Assembly: GCF_047511655.1 (NCBI RefSeq)
Contig: NC_133397.1
Span: 123,965,308-124,029,307 of the forward strand
From: Castor canadensis
Lineage: Eukaryota > Chordata > Mammalia > Rodentia > Castoridae
DNA length: 64,000 nt
Reading direction: 5' to 3'
The notes under the pieces are model-generated. The model did not search any database, was not told the DNA's origin, and worked only from the letters and a program-made list of their open reading frames with translations. Both the position numbers and the translations under genes were made by a program. This document shows, piece after piece, positions 23,689-34,035 of the stretch (position 1 is the first letter of the stretch; each line of letters opens with the position of its first letter).

Positions 23689-26600
23689 ATGACAGGAATC
23701 ACCACATACCTATCAATATTAACACTGAAAGTTAATGGACTCAACTCCCTCATCAAAAGACACAGTTTGGAAAACTGGATTAAAAAGGAAGATACAACAA
23801 TCTGTTGTTTACAGGAGACCCAGCTCATTGACAGAAATGAGCACTGGCTTAGGGTGAAAGGCTGGAAGATTTATCAAGTCAATGGCCCCTGAAAACAAGC
23901 AGGAGTAGCAATACTTATCTCAGACAAAGTAGATTTCAAACTTACATTGAAGAAATTAGATAAAGAAGGACACTCCATACTAATAAAAGAGGAAATACAC
24001 CAAAAGGAAATAACAATTATCAACCTATATGTACCCAATGTTAATGCACCCAATTTCATCAAACATACTTTAAAGGACTTAAAAGCATATATAGACTCCA
24101 ATATAGTGGTTGGCAGAGATTTTAATACTCCCCTATTACCAATAGATAGGTCATCCAAACAAAAAATCAATAAAGAAATTCTAGAACTAAATCACACCAT
24201 AGATCAAATGGACTTAGCTAATGTCTACAGAATATTTCATCCAACTTCTGCACAATATACATTCTTCTCAGTAGCCCATGGAACTTTCTCCAAAATTGAT
24301 CATATCTTAGGGCACAAAGCAAGCCTCAGCAAATATAAGAAAATAGAAATAATCCCATGCACTCTATCTGATCACAATGCATTAAAACTAGAACTCAACA
24401 ACAAAAATAAAGATAAAAAACATGCAAACAGCTGGAAACTGAATAACTCATTGCTTAATGAACAATGGGTCATTGATGAAATAAAAGAGGAAATTAAAAG
24501 GTTCCTAGAAGTCAATGAAAATGAAAACACAACCTACCGGGACCTATGGGACACAGCAAAAGCAGTCCTGAGAGGAAAGTTTATAGCCATGAGTGCATAC
24601 ATTAAAAGGATAGAAATATCTCAAATAAATGACCTAATGCTGCATCTCAAACTCCTAGAAAAACAAGAACAAGCAAAACTCAAAACAAGAATAAGGAGAG
24701 AAATAATAAAAATATGGGCTGAAATTAATGAAGAGACCAAAAAAAAAATACAAAAAATCAATGAAACAAAGCTGGTTCTTTGAAAAAAAATAAACAAGAT
24801 CGACAATCCCCTGCAAACCTGACTAAAATGAGGAGAGAAAAACCCCAAATCAGTAAAATCAGAAATGCAAAAGGTGAAATAACAACAAACATCATGGAAA
24901 TCCAGGAAATCATCACAGACTACTTTGAGAACTTATATTCCAATAAATTTGAAAATCTTGAAGAAATGGACAAATTTCTAGATATTTATGACCATCCAAA
25001 ATTAAACCAAGAGGATATTAACCACCTAAATTGATCTATAACATGAAATGAAATTGAAGCAGCAATAAAAAGTCTCCCAAAAAAGAAAAGTCCAGGACCT
25101 GATGGATTCTTTGCTGAACTCTATCAGACCTTTAAAGAAGAACTGATACCAACCCTCCTTAAAATGTTCCACGAAATAGAAAGGGAAGGAATACTGCCTA
25201 ACTCATTCTATGAAGCCAATATTACACTTATTCCAAAACCAGACAAAGACACCTCCAAAAAGGAGAACTATAGGCCAATTTCCTTAATGAATATCTGTGC
25301 AAAAATCCTCAATAAAATAATGGCAAACTGAATCCAACAACATATCAGAAAGATCATCCACCATGACCAAGTCGGCTTCATCCCAGGGATGCAGGAGTGG
25401 TTCAACATAAGCAAAAAATAAATGTAATACAACACATCAATAGAAGTAAAGACAAAAACCACTTGATCATCTTGATAGATGCAGAAAAAGCCTTTGATAA
25501 GATTCAACACCACTTCATGATAAAAGCTCCAAGAAAACTAGGAATAGAAGGAATATACCTCAACATTATAAAGGCTATATATGACCAACCTACAGTCAAC
25601 ATCATACTTAATGGTGAAAAACTGAAACCATTTCCCCTAAAATCAGGAATGAAACAAGGGTGTCTGCTATCCCCACTCCTAATCAACATAGTCTTGGAAT
25701 TCCTAGCCAGAGCAATAAGGCAAGAAGAAGAAATAAAAGGAATACAAATAGGTAAAGAAACTGTCAAAATATCCCTATTTGCAGACAACATGATCCTATA
25801 CCTCTAAGCCCCCAAAAAACTCTACCCCCAAACTTCTAGACACCATGAATATCTTCAGCAATGTGGCAGGATACAAAATCAACTTACAAAAATCATTAGC
25901 TTTTCTATACACCAATAATGAACAAATTGAGAAAGAATATATGGAAACAATTCCATTTACAATAGCCTCAAAAAAAAATTAAATACCTCAGAGTAAACTT
26001 AACAAAGGATGTGAATGACCTCTACAAGGAGAACCACCATCCCCTGAAGAAAAAGATTGAGGAAGATTACAGAAGGTAGAGAGATCTTCCATGTTAATGG
26101 ATAGGTAGAATCAACACAGTAAAAATGGCTATACTACCAAAAGCAATCTACATGTTTAATGCAATTCCCATTAAAATCCCAGTGACATTCATCACAGAGA
26201 CTGAAAATCTACAAACACAAGAGACTGTGAATAGCCAAGGCAATACTCGGCAAAAAGAGCCATGCCGGAGGTATCACAATACCTGACTTCAAACTATATT
26301 ACAAAGCAATAGCAATAAAAACATCATGGTACTGGCACAAAAGCAGACATGAAGACCAGTGGAAGAGAATAGAGGACCCGAATACGAATCCACACAGCTA
26401 TGCCCACCTTATTTTTGACAAAGGTGCCAAAAACATATGATGGAAAATGACCTCTTTAACAAATGTTGCTGGGAAAAGTGGTTATCTGTCTGCAAGAAAC
26501 TGAAACTAGATCCATGTTTATCACCCTATACGAGTATCAACTCAAAACGGATCAAGGACCTTAGTATCAAACCCTGAACTCTGAAGTTAGTACAGGAAAG

Positions 26601-27826
26601 ATCAGGGAATACTCTGGAAGTAATAGGTATAGGCAAGGACTTCCTCAACAGAACCCCAGCAGCTCAGCAGCTAAGAGAAAGGGTGGATAAAACATAAAAT
26701 GAAAAAGCTTCTGTAAAAGAAAAGAAATGATCTCTAAACTGAAGAGACCACCCACAGAATGGGAGAAAATATTGGCCAGCTATACATCAGACAAAGGATT
26801 GATAACCAGAATATACAGGGAGCTCAAAAAACTAAACCCCTCCAAAATCAATGAACCAATAAAGAAATGGGCAACTGAACTCAACAGAAATTTTTCTTTT
26901 ATTTATTTATTTATTTTAATTTTAATTTTTTTATTATTCAAATGTGCATACAATGCTTGGGTCATTTCTCCCCCCTGCCCCCACCCCTCCCTTACCACCT
27001 ACCCTACTCTCTCCTTCTCCCCCCTCACTCCCTCGATACCAGGCAGAAACTATTTTGCCCTTATCTCTAATTTTGTTGAAGAGAGAGTATAAGCAATAAT
27101 AGGAAGGAACAAGGGTTTTTGCTAGTTGAGATAAGGATAGCTATACAGGGAGTTGAAACAACAGAACTTTTTCAAAGGAAGAAATCCAAAGGCCAAAAAC
27201 ACATGAAAAAAGGGTCACCATCCCTGACCATAAAGGAAATGCAAAACAAAACCACACTAAGATTCCACCTTCCCCCTGTTAGAATAGCCATCATCAAAAA
27301 CACTACCACCAACAAATGTTGGCAAGGATGTGGGGAAAAAGGAACCATCATACACTGCTGGTGGGAATGCAAACTAGTGCAACCACTCTGGAAAACAATA
27401 TGGAGGCTTCTTAAAAAACTAAACATAGATCTGACATATGATCCAGCAATCCCACTCCTGGGGATATACCCAAAGGAATGTGACTCAAGTTACTCCAGAG
27501 GCACCTGCACACCCATGTTTATTGCAGCACTATTCACAATAGCCAAGTTATGGAAACAGCCAAGATGCCCCGCCACTGACAAATGGATCAAGAAAATGTG
27601 GTATTTATACACAATGGAATTTTATTCAGCCACAAGGAAGAATGAAATCTTGTCATTTGCAAATAAATGGATGGAACTGGAGAACATCTTAAGTGAAGTT
27701 AGCCAGGCTCTGAAGGCCAAAAATCATATGTTCTCCCTCATATGTGATAATAGACCCAAAACAAATGAAAAAATATTATTAGACATGGGTCACATGCTAA
27801 GAGGAGAACACTCACAGGAGGAATAG
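23689..27826 (+). pseudogene. L1 ORF2 (endonuclease-reverse transcriptase), inactivated
   Basis: The endonuclease domain (23689-24400) shows QET near the start, DFN near 24120 and SDHNA near 24370, so key catalytic positions remain. An in-frame TGA stands at 23890-23892. After frameshifts near 24765 and 24810 the RT domain is readable: [51 protein letters not shown], then FADN at 25778-25789 in place of FADD. A stop follows at 25805. The C-terminal part resumes after the nested L1 (27119-27826) and keeps the cysteine motif KCWQGC...HCWWEC. Many stops, including TGA codons near 25035-25050 and at about 25329, make it dead. Confidence 0.9.
26882..27173 (-). mobile_element. Short antisense L1 3' end nested in L1 ORF2, with TSD
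   Basis: The ORF2 text runs to 'caacagaaatttttc' (26882-26896) and resumes at 'caacagaactttttc' (27159-27173): a 15-bp duplication with one mismatch, followed by AAA as expected for L1 endonuclease. In between are a T-rich tail with (TTTA)n, a C-rich block (26969-27036) and the terminal 3' UTR, ending at 'ctatacagggagttga'. Only about 260 bp were copied. It is younger than its host L1. Confidence 0.93.
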
Positions 27827-27890
27827 GGAAAGGTAGGAAACCCAAAAGTTGAAAGTGTTTGATGTGCCCACTGTAATAAAAAATCATATT

Positions 27891-29204
27891 AAAATGACAT
27901 TCTGGTATAAGAACAGGACAAATGTTACATAGATCCATTTATAAGAAGAGCCATGGCAGCATTTTTATAATATGAAAAAATAGAGAAAACCAAAAGTTTT
28001 AGGAAATGGAGACTGGATACTTTTCATTTTGATCAACTCCTATAAGGAATGAATATACGTATAATAAATAAATTCATGGCATCTTATTAACTGAAAAAAT
28101 AATTCCAGTTTTCAAAATATTTATTTATTTCCCACTGAAAATGTCTGGAAAAATGGATAACAACATATTAAGACTAATCATTTCAGTTGTTGGAATTATG
28201 GTACCTTACCATTTTGCATGCTTCAGTTTTGTTTTCCAGAATAAATATAGATTACTTGGCTAAAAATTTAAATAGTTCTGTTTTGTTATGATTGTTATAA
28301 TTATTAGGTAATTGTGAAAGAACTCATGCCCCTACAGCACTGCAGAAATTGCAATAAAACTTTTGGAAAGTGTGAATAATACACACACTTGCTGTTCTAT
28401 CTTAATGATCCAGCAAAACAATATTTTAGAAAATCTTTTATGGATAGAATGTTGTAGCATTAACAAATAAATATTTAACAGAATGCTTTTAAGTTTAACT
28501 ACATTCTATTTGTTATTTGGATAATTGAAAAATATTATGTAGCTAGAAAAATATATGATTTATACTCTCACAGTTGAATGGCCAACCTATGAAAATAAGG
28601 GCAATAAAAATAGTGGTCTGGTGGTTTTTTATGTAAGAATCAACTTGTAAAAAGCAATTCAACATTCCTTTATTTAGTTTTTGGTGTTATAGCTTGATGT
28701 GTGCTAGGGGTGTGTACACAGCAAGGCATGGTATGTTGTATGAGCATCTCACTATCTAACAAGAAAGAAACACAAAAAAATTCTCAGTGAGATTTTAAAT
28801 AAAATCTCAAAAAAAGATTTTACAAAAATCACAACAGAAGAACAGAGGCAGTGGTGATGAGTTCATCGTGGGTTGGGATGATTTCATTGAGATGGCAAAT
28901 TAAAATTACTCCTTAAAGAATGAGCAAAGTTACTAGGGGAAGATTGACGACAAGAACAGCAAGAGGCAAAGAACAGGCAAAGTGTCACATGTGTCACAGG
29001 GATTACTCAGAGGTGTGGGTATTTGTGTGTGTGGGAAGATCAAAGAATGTGTATGACAGGATGTGAGGGGAGTTGACAAGTTAGTCAGTGAAATATTTAG
29101 ATATGAAAGCACAAAAGGTAAAAGGCTAAACAATATGAAAGCAGCAAGTTGCAATTCTGAAGATAGACATAGATGGTTTCTGCCATTTAAAATGTGTACC
29201 AGGA
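27891..29204. other. Nothing recognised
   Basis: AT-rich sequence downstream of the sense L1. No repeat family or coding frame is supported. Part of it could be the remaining 3' flank of the L1. Confidence 0.4.
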
Positions 29205-30300
29205 ACGTAGGGGAAAAGATGGTGGGTTAGAAGCTTCCTCCAAGTTATTCTCTGAATGAGAAGAGTCAGGGTAACAATTGGGGAGACTATGTTACAAAGA
29301 GAGAAAGAGAGGAAGAGCACAGGGAATCATGCAAGAAGTGACAGGACAATTTAAAGTTATAGAGAATCAGAAAGGTGACACAGAGAAAAGTAGGAAGCAG
29401 TGTGTGGTTCCAACCATGGCTCCCCACAGGGAAAGGGAAACCCAAAGCCACAATCCTGGTGACAACGGACTGACAGACCTAGTTGGAGGATACACCCATG
29501 CTTCCCATAAGCTTGAAAGCCAATGGGGGGATATTGTGTGGCAGGCCACTCATCATTGGAGAAGAAGCCCACTTTGTTGCTCACTATATCTTGGAGAGGC
29601 CATCTTGAAAGGGGACCTATTGTTCAGACTGAATTATTGTGAGTACTGCAAAAAGGGACAATTGCAGCTCGGAGAGCCTGGGGACAATCTGCTACAGTGT
29701 CTGGTGGAAGACAGCCATGAGAGGTGTCATAAAGAGGTCAGATGGTATGACGTGAACCCACTGAGAAAATGAAGGAGTGGGAACTCAGGCAGGGAAAGGC
29801 AGTGTTCTGTGGGGCCGCACTCTGTGGCAAGGAGCAATCCCCTTTGCCTGAAGATCACTGTGGAAACAGAACTGTGACCCCGGGATGGTGAATTGCTCAG
29901 CTTCCTGAACCTGCTTTCTGGCTGCCTGTGGTTTGTTGTGGGTAGGACTGAGCTCTGAGCCCAGGTCCTCTGGATCACTTCATTTCCTAGCTTTCTCTGT
30001 CTCATGGGTGCTTAACTGATGGACAAGGTCTGAGTGAGCTGAGATAAGCAAGCAGAGTGCTGGGCAACTTGTCCTGGGTTCTCCCCCTCCAGTGCAGGAC
30101 TCAGTGGTCTGTTTGCTTCCCCCACTCTCTGCTGTATTTGTAGGGGGACATCCCTAATCCTACATGCTTGCTACCTCTGTGGCAAAAACTGGGGTGCTTG
30201 TGGAACAAGTGGGAACCTGCCTGGTGGAGAAGCTACAAAGCTTTTTGGGGCCAGAAGCAGAATCTTCCAATACACAAAGAAGGAAAGATTTTAAAGTGAA
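29205..30300 (+). repeat. GC-richer block, possibly an old L1 5' UTR
   Basis: The block begins 'ggggaaaagatggtgggtta', which resembles the start of many mammalian L1 5' UTRs ('aagatggcgg...ta'). It is richer in G and C than its surroundings and lies directly upstream of sense L1 fragments. It contains a 164-codon frame (29278-29772, starting MGRLCYKERKRGRAQ) with two Cys pairs (CEYC and later) but no domain that I recognise. An L1 5' UTR is my preferred reading; an unrelated retroelement or a decayed host transcript is possible. Confidence 0.4.
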
Positions 30301-30545
30301 TGCAGCCATGAAATGGACAACTGACCACTAGGATGGTTATCCAAATTATATATCTATCTCAAAAGGGTTGGTGAGACTGTGTAGAAACCAAAGTCCTCAT
30401 ACATGGCCATGATGTAAGGCTGTGCAGCCAACGTGGAAAGTAGTCTGGCAGCTCCTCAAGTGGTTAATGGCATGACCCCATGATTTCAGTTCTAGGACAA
30501 GAGAAATGAAAACATATGCCCACAAAGTAATGTAAAATCCCTCTG
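30301..30545 (+). repeat. Old L1 ORF2 3'-part fragment
   Basis: The words 'ggttggtgagactgtgtaga', 'gtgcagccaacgtggaaag' and 'tctggcagctcctcaag' match the L1 ORF2 region around the C-terminal cysteine motif ('gctggtgggaatg...gtgcagcca...'). It is heavily diverged, older than the other L1 pieces nearby. Confidence 0.6.
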
Positions 30546-30599
30546 AGTGATCAGTATCACTAAAGTGACTGTCTTATTCATCATTACAGAATATAAGCA

Positions 30600-31123
30600 C
30601 CTGTGACAGTGCCTTGAGGGCACACACTTAAAACAATAAGTAAAGAGAAAGAAATAAAAGGGATACAAATAGAACATGAAGAAGTCAACATATCCCAATT
30701 TGCAGATGATAGGATCCTATAAAGACTCTAAAGACTCCACCAAAAATTCTTAGATCTGATTAAACACTTTCACCAAGTAACAGCATACAAAACCAACATG
30801 CAAAAATCAGTAGTAGTTTTTCTATATAGCAACAATGAACAGGCTGTGAGAAATCAGGAAAACAACCCCATTCACAGTTACCTAAAAAATTCAATACCTT
30901 ATAATAAACCTAGCAAAGGAGGTGAAGGACCTCTACAATGAAAAATATGAGCCCTTGAAGAAAGAAATTGAAGAAGACACTAGAACGGGAAAGACCTTCC
31001 ATGTTCCTGGATGGGCAGAATTAATTTTGTGAAAATGGCTATACTGTGGAAAGCAATCTACGGATTCCATGAAGTCCACATAAAATGACAATGTCCATTT
31101 TCACAGAATCAAAAAAAAAAAAG
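30600..31123 (+). repeat. L1 ORF2 internal fragment (RT region)
   Basis: Sense L1 text from just before the RT active site onward: 'gatacaaatagaacatgaag', 'caatttgcagatgatagg' (QFADDR, so the two aspartates remain), 'aaaatcagtagtagtttttc', 'gacctctacaatgaaaaata', 'ctggatgggcagaattaa'. Stops and indels abound. It ends near an A12 run at 31110-31123. Confidence 0.8.
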
Positions 31124-31830
31124 GCAACTATGACACAATATTAACAGGTCTGTATTAAAGGGAATAAATGATAAAAAGTGAAAAGATCTTTTCTTTGCTC
31201 TTGACAATGGTTTTTGGGGTAGGGGCTAAGGAGAAGATGTTTGACTTTGAATAAATACACCTTTATTAATTACTATATGTGATATAGCAAACAGGTGTGC
31301 CTTTTGTAATATGAATAGAAAGAAAAGCCTTAAAAACAAAGTTTAATACTCCCAGTGAGTCACCAGACCTCAGCTGTTCTTAAGCTTTCATACTCACGAG
31401 GATCTTTCCAAGAGTCACAACTAGCATCTCTCTTAAGACTGAAATTGACAATGTAGAAAATAGTTTTCAAAGTCGCTAAATGAATGAAAAGTACCTAACT
31501 TGGTGTGCAGCGTACGTTAAACCTTCAATGAAGGCAGGCTACTAGTGGCAACAGCATCTGTAGCTATTGAAGAGATTTCCCCTATATTTATAGTTCTTAT
31601 CTTTGGAAACTATTGTAAATACCAATACTTGGGTGTGGGGATGGAGACATAAAATCTTATGCCTGCCATATTCCATACTGGATCCAGCCAAGCAGTTTGA
31701 GACATTCTTATAAATTCTATCTGATCTCATTTGCCCACTTTTTGTTGGCTGCAGTTAGCCTCTATTAGTAAACCTTCTATTAGTTCTGGGAGGAAACTGA
31801 ATGGACTATCCACTTGTTCTATGGAAAGGG
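31124..31830. other. Unique spacer between L1 fragments
   Basis: No recognised repeat and no supported coding frame; a 62-codon reverse frame at 31542 has no domain. Confidence 0.4.
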
Positions 31831-32695
31831 AAATGGGCCTTGAGAAGCAAACACTAGCATACAAAACCCAGTACTTTTTCTATGCATTAGTAACAAAACC
31901 ACTGACAAAAGAAGTCATGAAAACAATCCTATTCACAATAGCCTCAAAAATGTAAGTGTAAACTTAACCAAAGATGTTAAAGACCTCTACATGAAAACTA
32001 TAAACCACTGAGGAAAAAAAATTTGGAGGCACTAAAAAATGGAAAGACCTCCCATGTTCATGAATTGGCAGAGTAAGTATTGTTAAAGTAGCCATACTGC
32101 CAAAAGTGGTACACAAATTCAATAGACTCTCTACCAAAATTTAATGATATTCTTCATGAAAATAGAAGAAGAAAAGAATCCTACAATGGAAGCACGAAAG
32201 ATCCAGAATAGCCAAAGTAATCCTGAGCAAAAGGAGCAACGCTGGAGGTACCACAATACCTGACTTCAAACTATACTACAGAGCCACAGTGATAAAAACA
32301 ACATGGTACTGGCACAAAACCAGAATGCACACCAATGGAATAGAATAGAAAATCCAGAAATTAGTCCAAGAAAGTACTGACATTTGATTATTGACAAAGG
32401 TGTCAAGAACATCCATTGGATAAAAGACAGCCTGTTTAACATGTGGTGCTGGAAAAACTGGATATCTACATGTAAAAGACTGAACCTCTGAGCCTGTCTC
32501 TCACTCTACAAAATTCAACTGATAGTGGATCAAAGACCTTAATGTAAGACCTAAATCTTTGGGACTACTAGAGGTAAACATTGGGGAAACACTTCAAGGT
32601 ATAGGCATATGCAAGAATTTTCTGAAAAAGATTCCAGTAGCTCAGAAAATAATGGCAAGAAATGACAAATGGGATTGCATCAAATTAAAAATTTG

Positions 32696-32940
32696 CAATA
32701 CTCTTGTGCATGGAAGCAACTCTAGGAATCTCTCTGTATGGCTATCCTTATCTCAACTAGCAAAAACTCTTTGTCCTTCTTATTATTGCTTATGTCTTCT
32801 CTTCAACAAAATTGGAGAAAAGGGCAGAACAGGAACTGAGGGGGGTGAGGGGGGAGAAGGAGGGGGAGGGGGCAGAGGGGGAGAAATGATCCAAACAATG
32901 TACGCATATATGAATATATAAATAAAGAGAGAAAAAAAAG
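32696..32940 (+). mobile_element. L1 3' UTR insertion (sense) inside the older L1
   Basis: The host ORF2 text stops after 'catcaaattaaaaa' and resumes at 'gcttctgcccagcaagag' near 32940. The insert reads as the terminal L1 3' UTR in sense: 'tggctatccttatctcaact', 'cttcaacaaaattggagaaa', the G-run tract, 'gcatatatgaatatataaat' and an A8 tail. Any duplication is hidden in the A-rich junctions. Confidence 0.85.
32840..32881 (+). other. G-run tract of L1 3' UTR, strong quadruplex motif
   Basis: Within 42 bases there are five G runs of lengths 6, 6, 5, 5 and 5 (32840-32845, 32849-32854, 32862-32866, 32868-32872, 32877-32881), separated by loops of 1 to 7 bases. This satisfies the usual G4 pattern with room to spare. 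A G-rich polypurine tract in the 3' UTR is a known trait of mammalian L1; in-cell folding is inference. Confidence 0.9.
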
Positions 32941-33249
32941 CTTCTGCCCAGCAAGAGACAATCAGTAGAGTGAAGAGCCAGACCACAGAATGGGAGAAAA
33001 TCTTTTGCCAGCTGTTTATCCAACAGGTGATTCATATCCAGAATAGAAAAAGAATTCAAAAATTGAACACCCAAATAACAAATAATCCAGTCAATGAATG
33101 GGCAGATAAACTGGATAGACATGTTTCAAACGAAGATGTAAAAGTGGCCAATAAATCCATGAAAAATTTTCAACATCCTCAGTCATCAGGGGAATGCAAG
33201 TCAAATCTACATGAGATTCCACCTCACCCCAGTCAGAATGGCTACCATC

Positions 33250-33385
33250 AAGAAAACAAACAACAGGGCTGGAGGAGTGGCTAAAGTGGCAGAGTGCCTG
33301 CCTAGCAAGCAAGAGCCCCTGAGTTCAAACACCAGTACCACCAGTTAAAAAAAAAAAAAGCCTGACCAAAGAAAACAAACAACAG
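33250..33385 (+). repeat. ID SINE with perfect 17-bp TSD, nested in L1
   Basis: The duplication aagaaaacaaacaacag occurs at 33250-33266 and 33369-33385. Between them is an ID element: 'ggagtggctaaagtggcaga' (A box), 'gcctgcctagcaagcaagag', B box 'gagttcaaacacc', and an A13 tail at 33347-33359. The host sequence on each side is L1 ORF2, so this landed after the L1. It is one of the clearest insertions in the window. Confidence 0.96.
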
Positions 33386-34035
33386 ACACTGATGAGAATC
33401 AGATGTGGAGAAGGGACTCTTATTCATTTGCTGGTGTGAATGTAAAGTAGTGCAGCCACTACAGAAAGTATAAATGTTTCTCAAAAAATAAAAAGTATAA
33501 CTCCCGTATGATACAGCCATCCCGCTTCTGGTTATATACCCCAAAGAATCAAAATCAACTTACTACAAAGATGCCTGTGTACCCATATTTATTGTAGCAC
33601 TACTCACAGTAGCCAAATTATGGAAACAGTCCAGGTATCCATCAACAGATGAATGGTTGAAGAAAATATGTGTACATACAGCTCTGTTTTTGTCTATATA
33701 TATGTATATGCATATTTACATAATGTAATTTTACTCAGCTATTAAGAAGAATGAAATTATGTTGCTTCCTAGAAAATGGATAGAGCTAGTTATCATCATG
33801 TTTGATAAGTATCACGTTTTCTCTCATTTGCAGTAGTAAGACTAAAACAGAAAAACAAAACAAAGCAGAAAACAAGATCATGGATGTAAAAGGGGGACTC
33901 TTGGGGAGGTATAAAAGGGGAAGAGAACAGGCAGAGTAAGGAGGGAGAATGGTATTCATGTGTGGACATGTCATGATGAATCTCTTTACTATGTATGACT
34001 TAACATACATCAGTAAAAATAATAAAATCTGTGTC

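Larger units (their letters stand above)
21640..27890 (+). mobile_element. Near full-length but inactive L1, sense
   Basis: The order is 5' UTR (about 21640-22453), ORF1 (22454 to about 23637), a short spacer, ORF2 (23689-27826, interrupted) and a short 3' region to about 27890. The length without the nested insertion is close to 6 kb, the normal size of a mammalian L1. Every ORF carries frameshifts or stops, so it cannot move itself. The 3' end ('gatgtgcccactgtaataaa') differs from the G-rich 3' UTR of the younger copies, so it may belong to another subfamily or be 3'-altered. Neither end has a duplication that I could identify; the left border against the UBE2E3 3' UTR is approximate. Confidence 0.85.
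31835..34035 (+). mobile_element. Older 5'-truncated L1, sense, carrying later insertions
   Basis: It begins inside ORF2 just after the RT motif region (frame ending EVMKTILFTIASKM at 31955) and continues through 'gactgggcacaaaacc'-type text (TWYWHK region near 32300), the 'ggagataaaagc'-like linker, and after the nested elements the C-terminal part ('gctggtgtgaatgtaaagta', 'atgaatggttgaagaaaat') to a tail at about 34025. It overlaps in content with the fragment at 30.6-31.1 kb, so the two are separate insertions. The end ('acatcagtaaaaataataaa') differs from the young G-rich 3' UTR. A nested L1 3' UTR and an ID element interrupt it. Confidence 0.85.

Noticed and set aside
22454-27826. Long frames looking like host coding genes (ORFs of 166, 128, 278, 136 and 235 codons)
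   Set aside because: All belong to the ORF1 and ORF2 of one decayed L1 (coiled coil and RRM, endonuclease, RT, C-terminal cysteine motif).
32559-32921. 120-codon frame ending in Gly-rich repeats
   Set aside because: It is L1 ORF2 text followed by the G-run tract of a nested L1 3' UTR.
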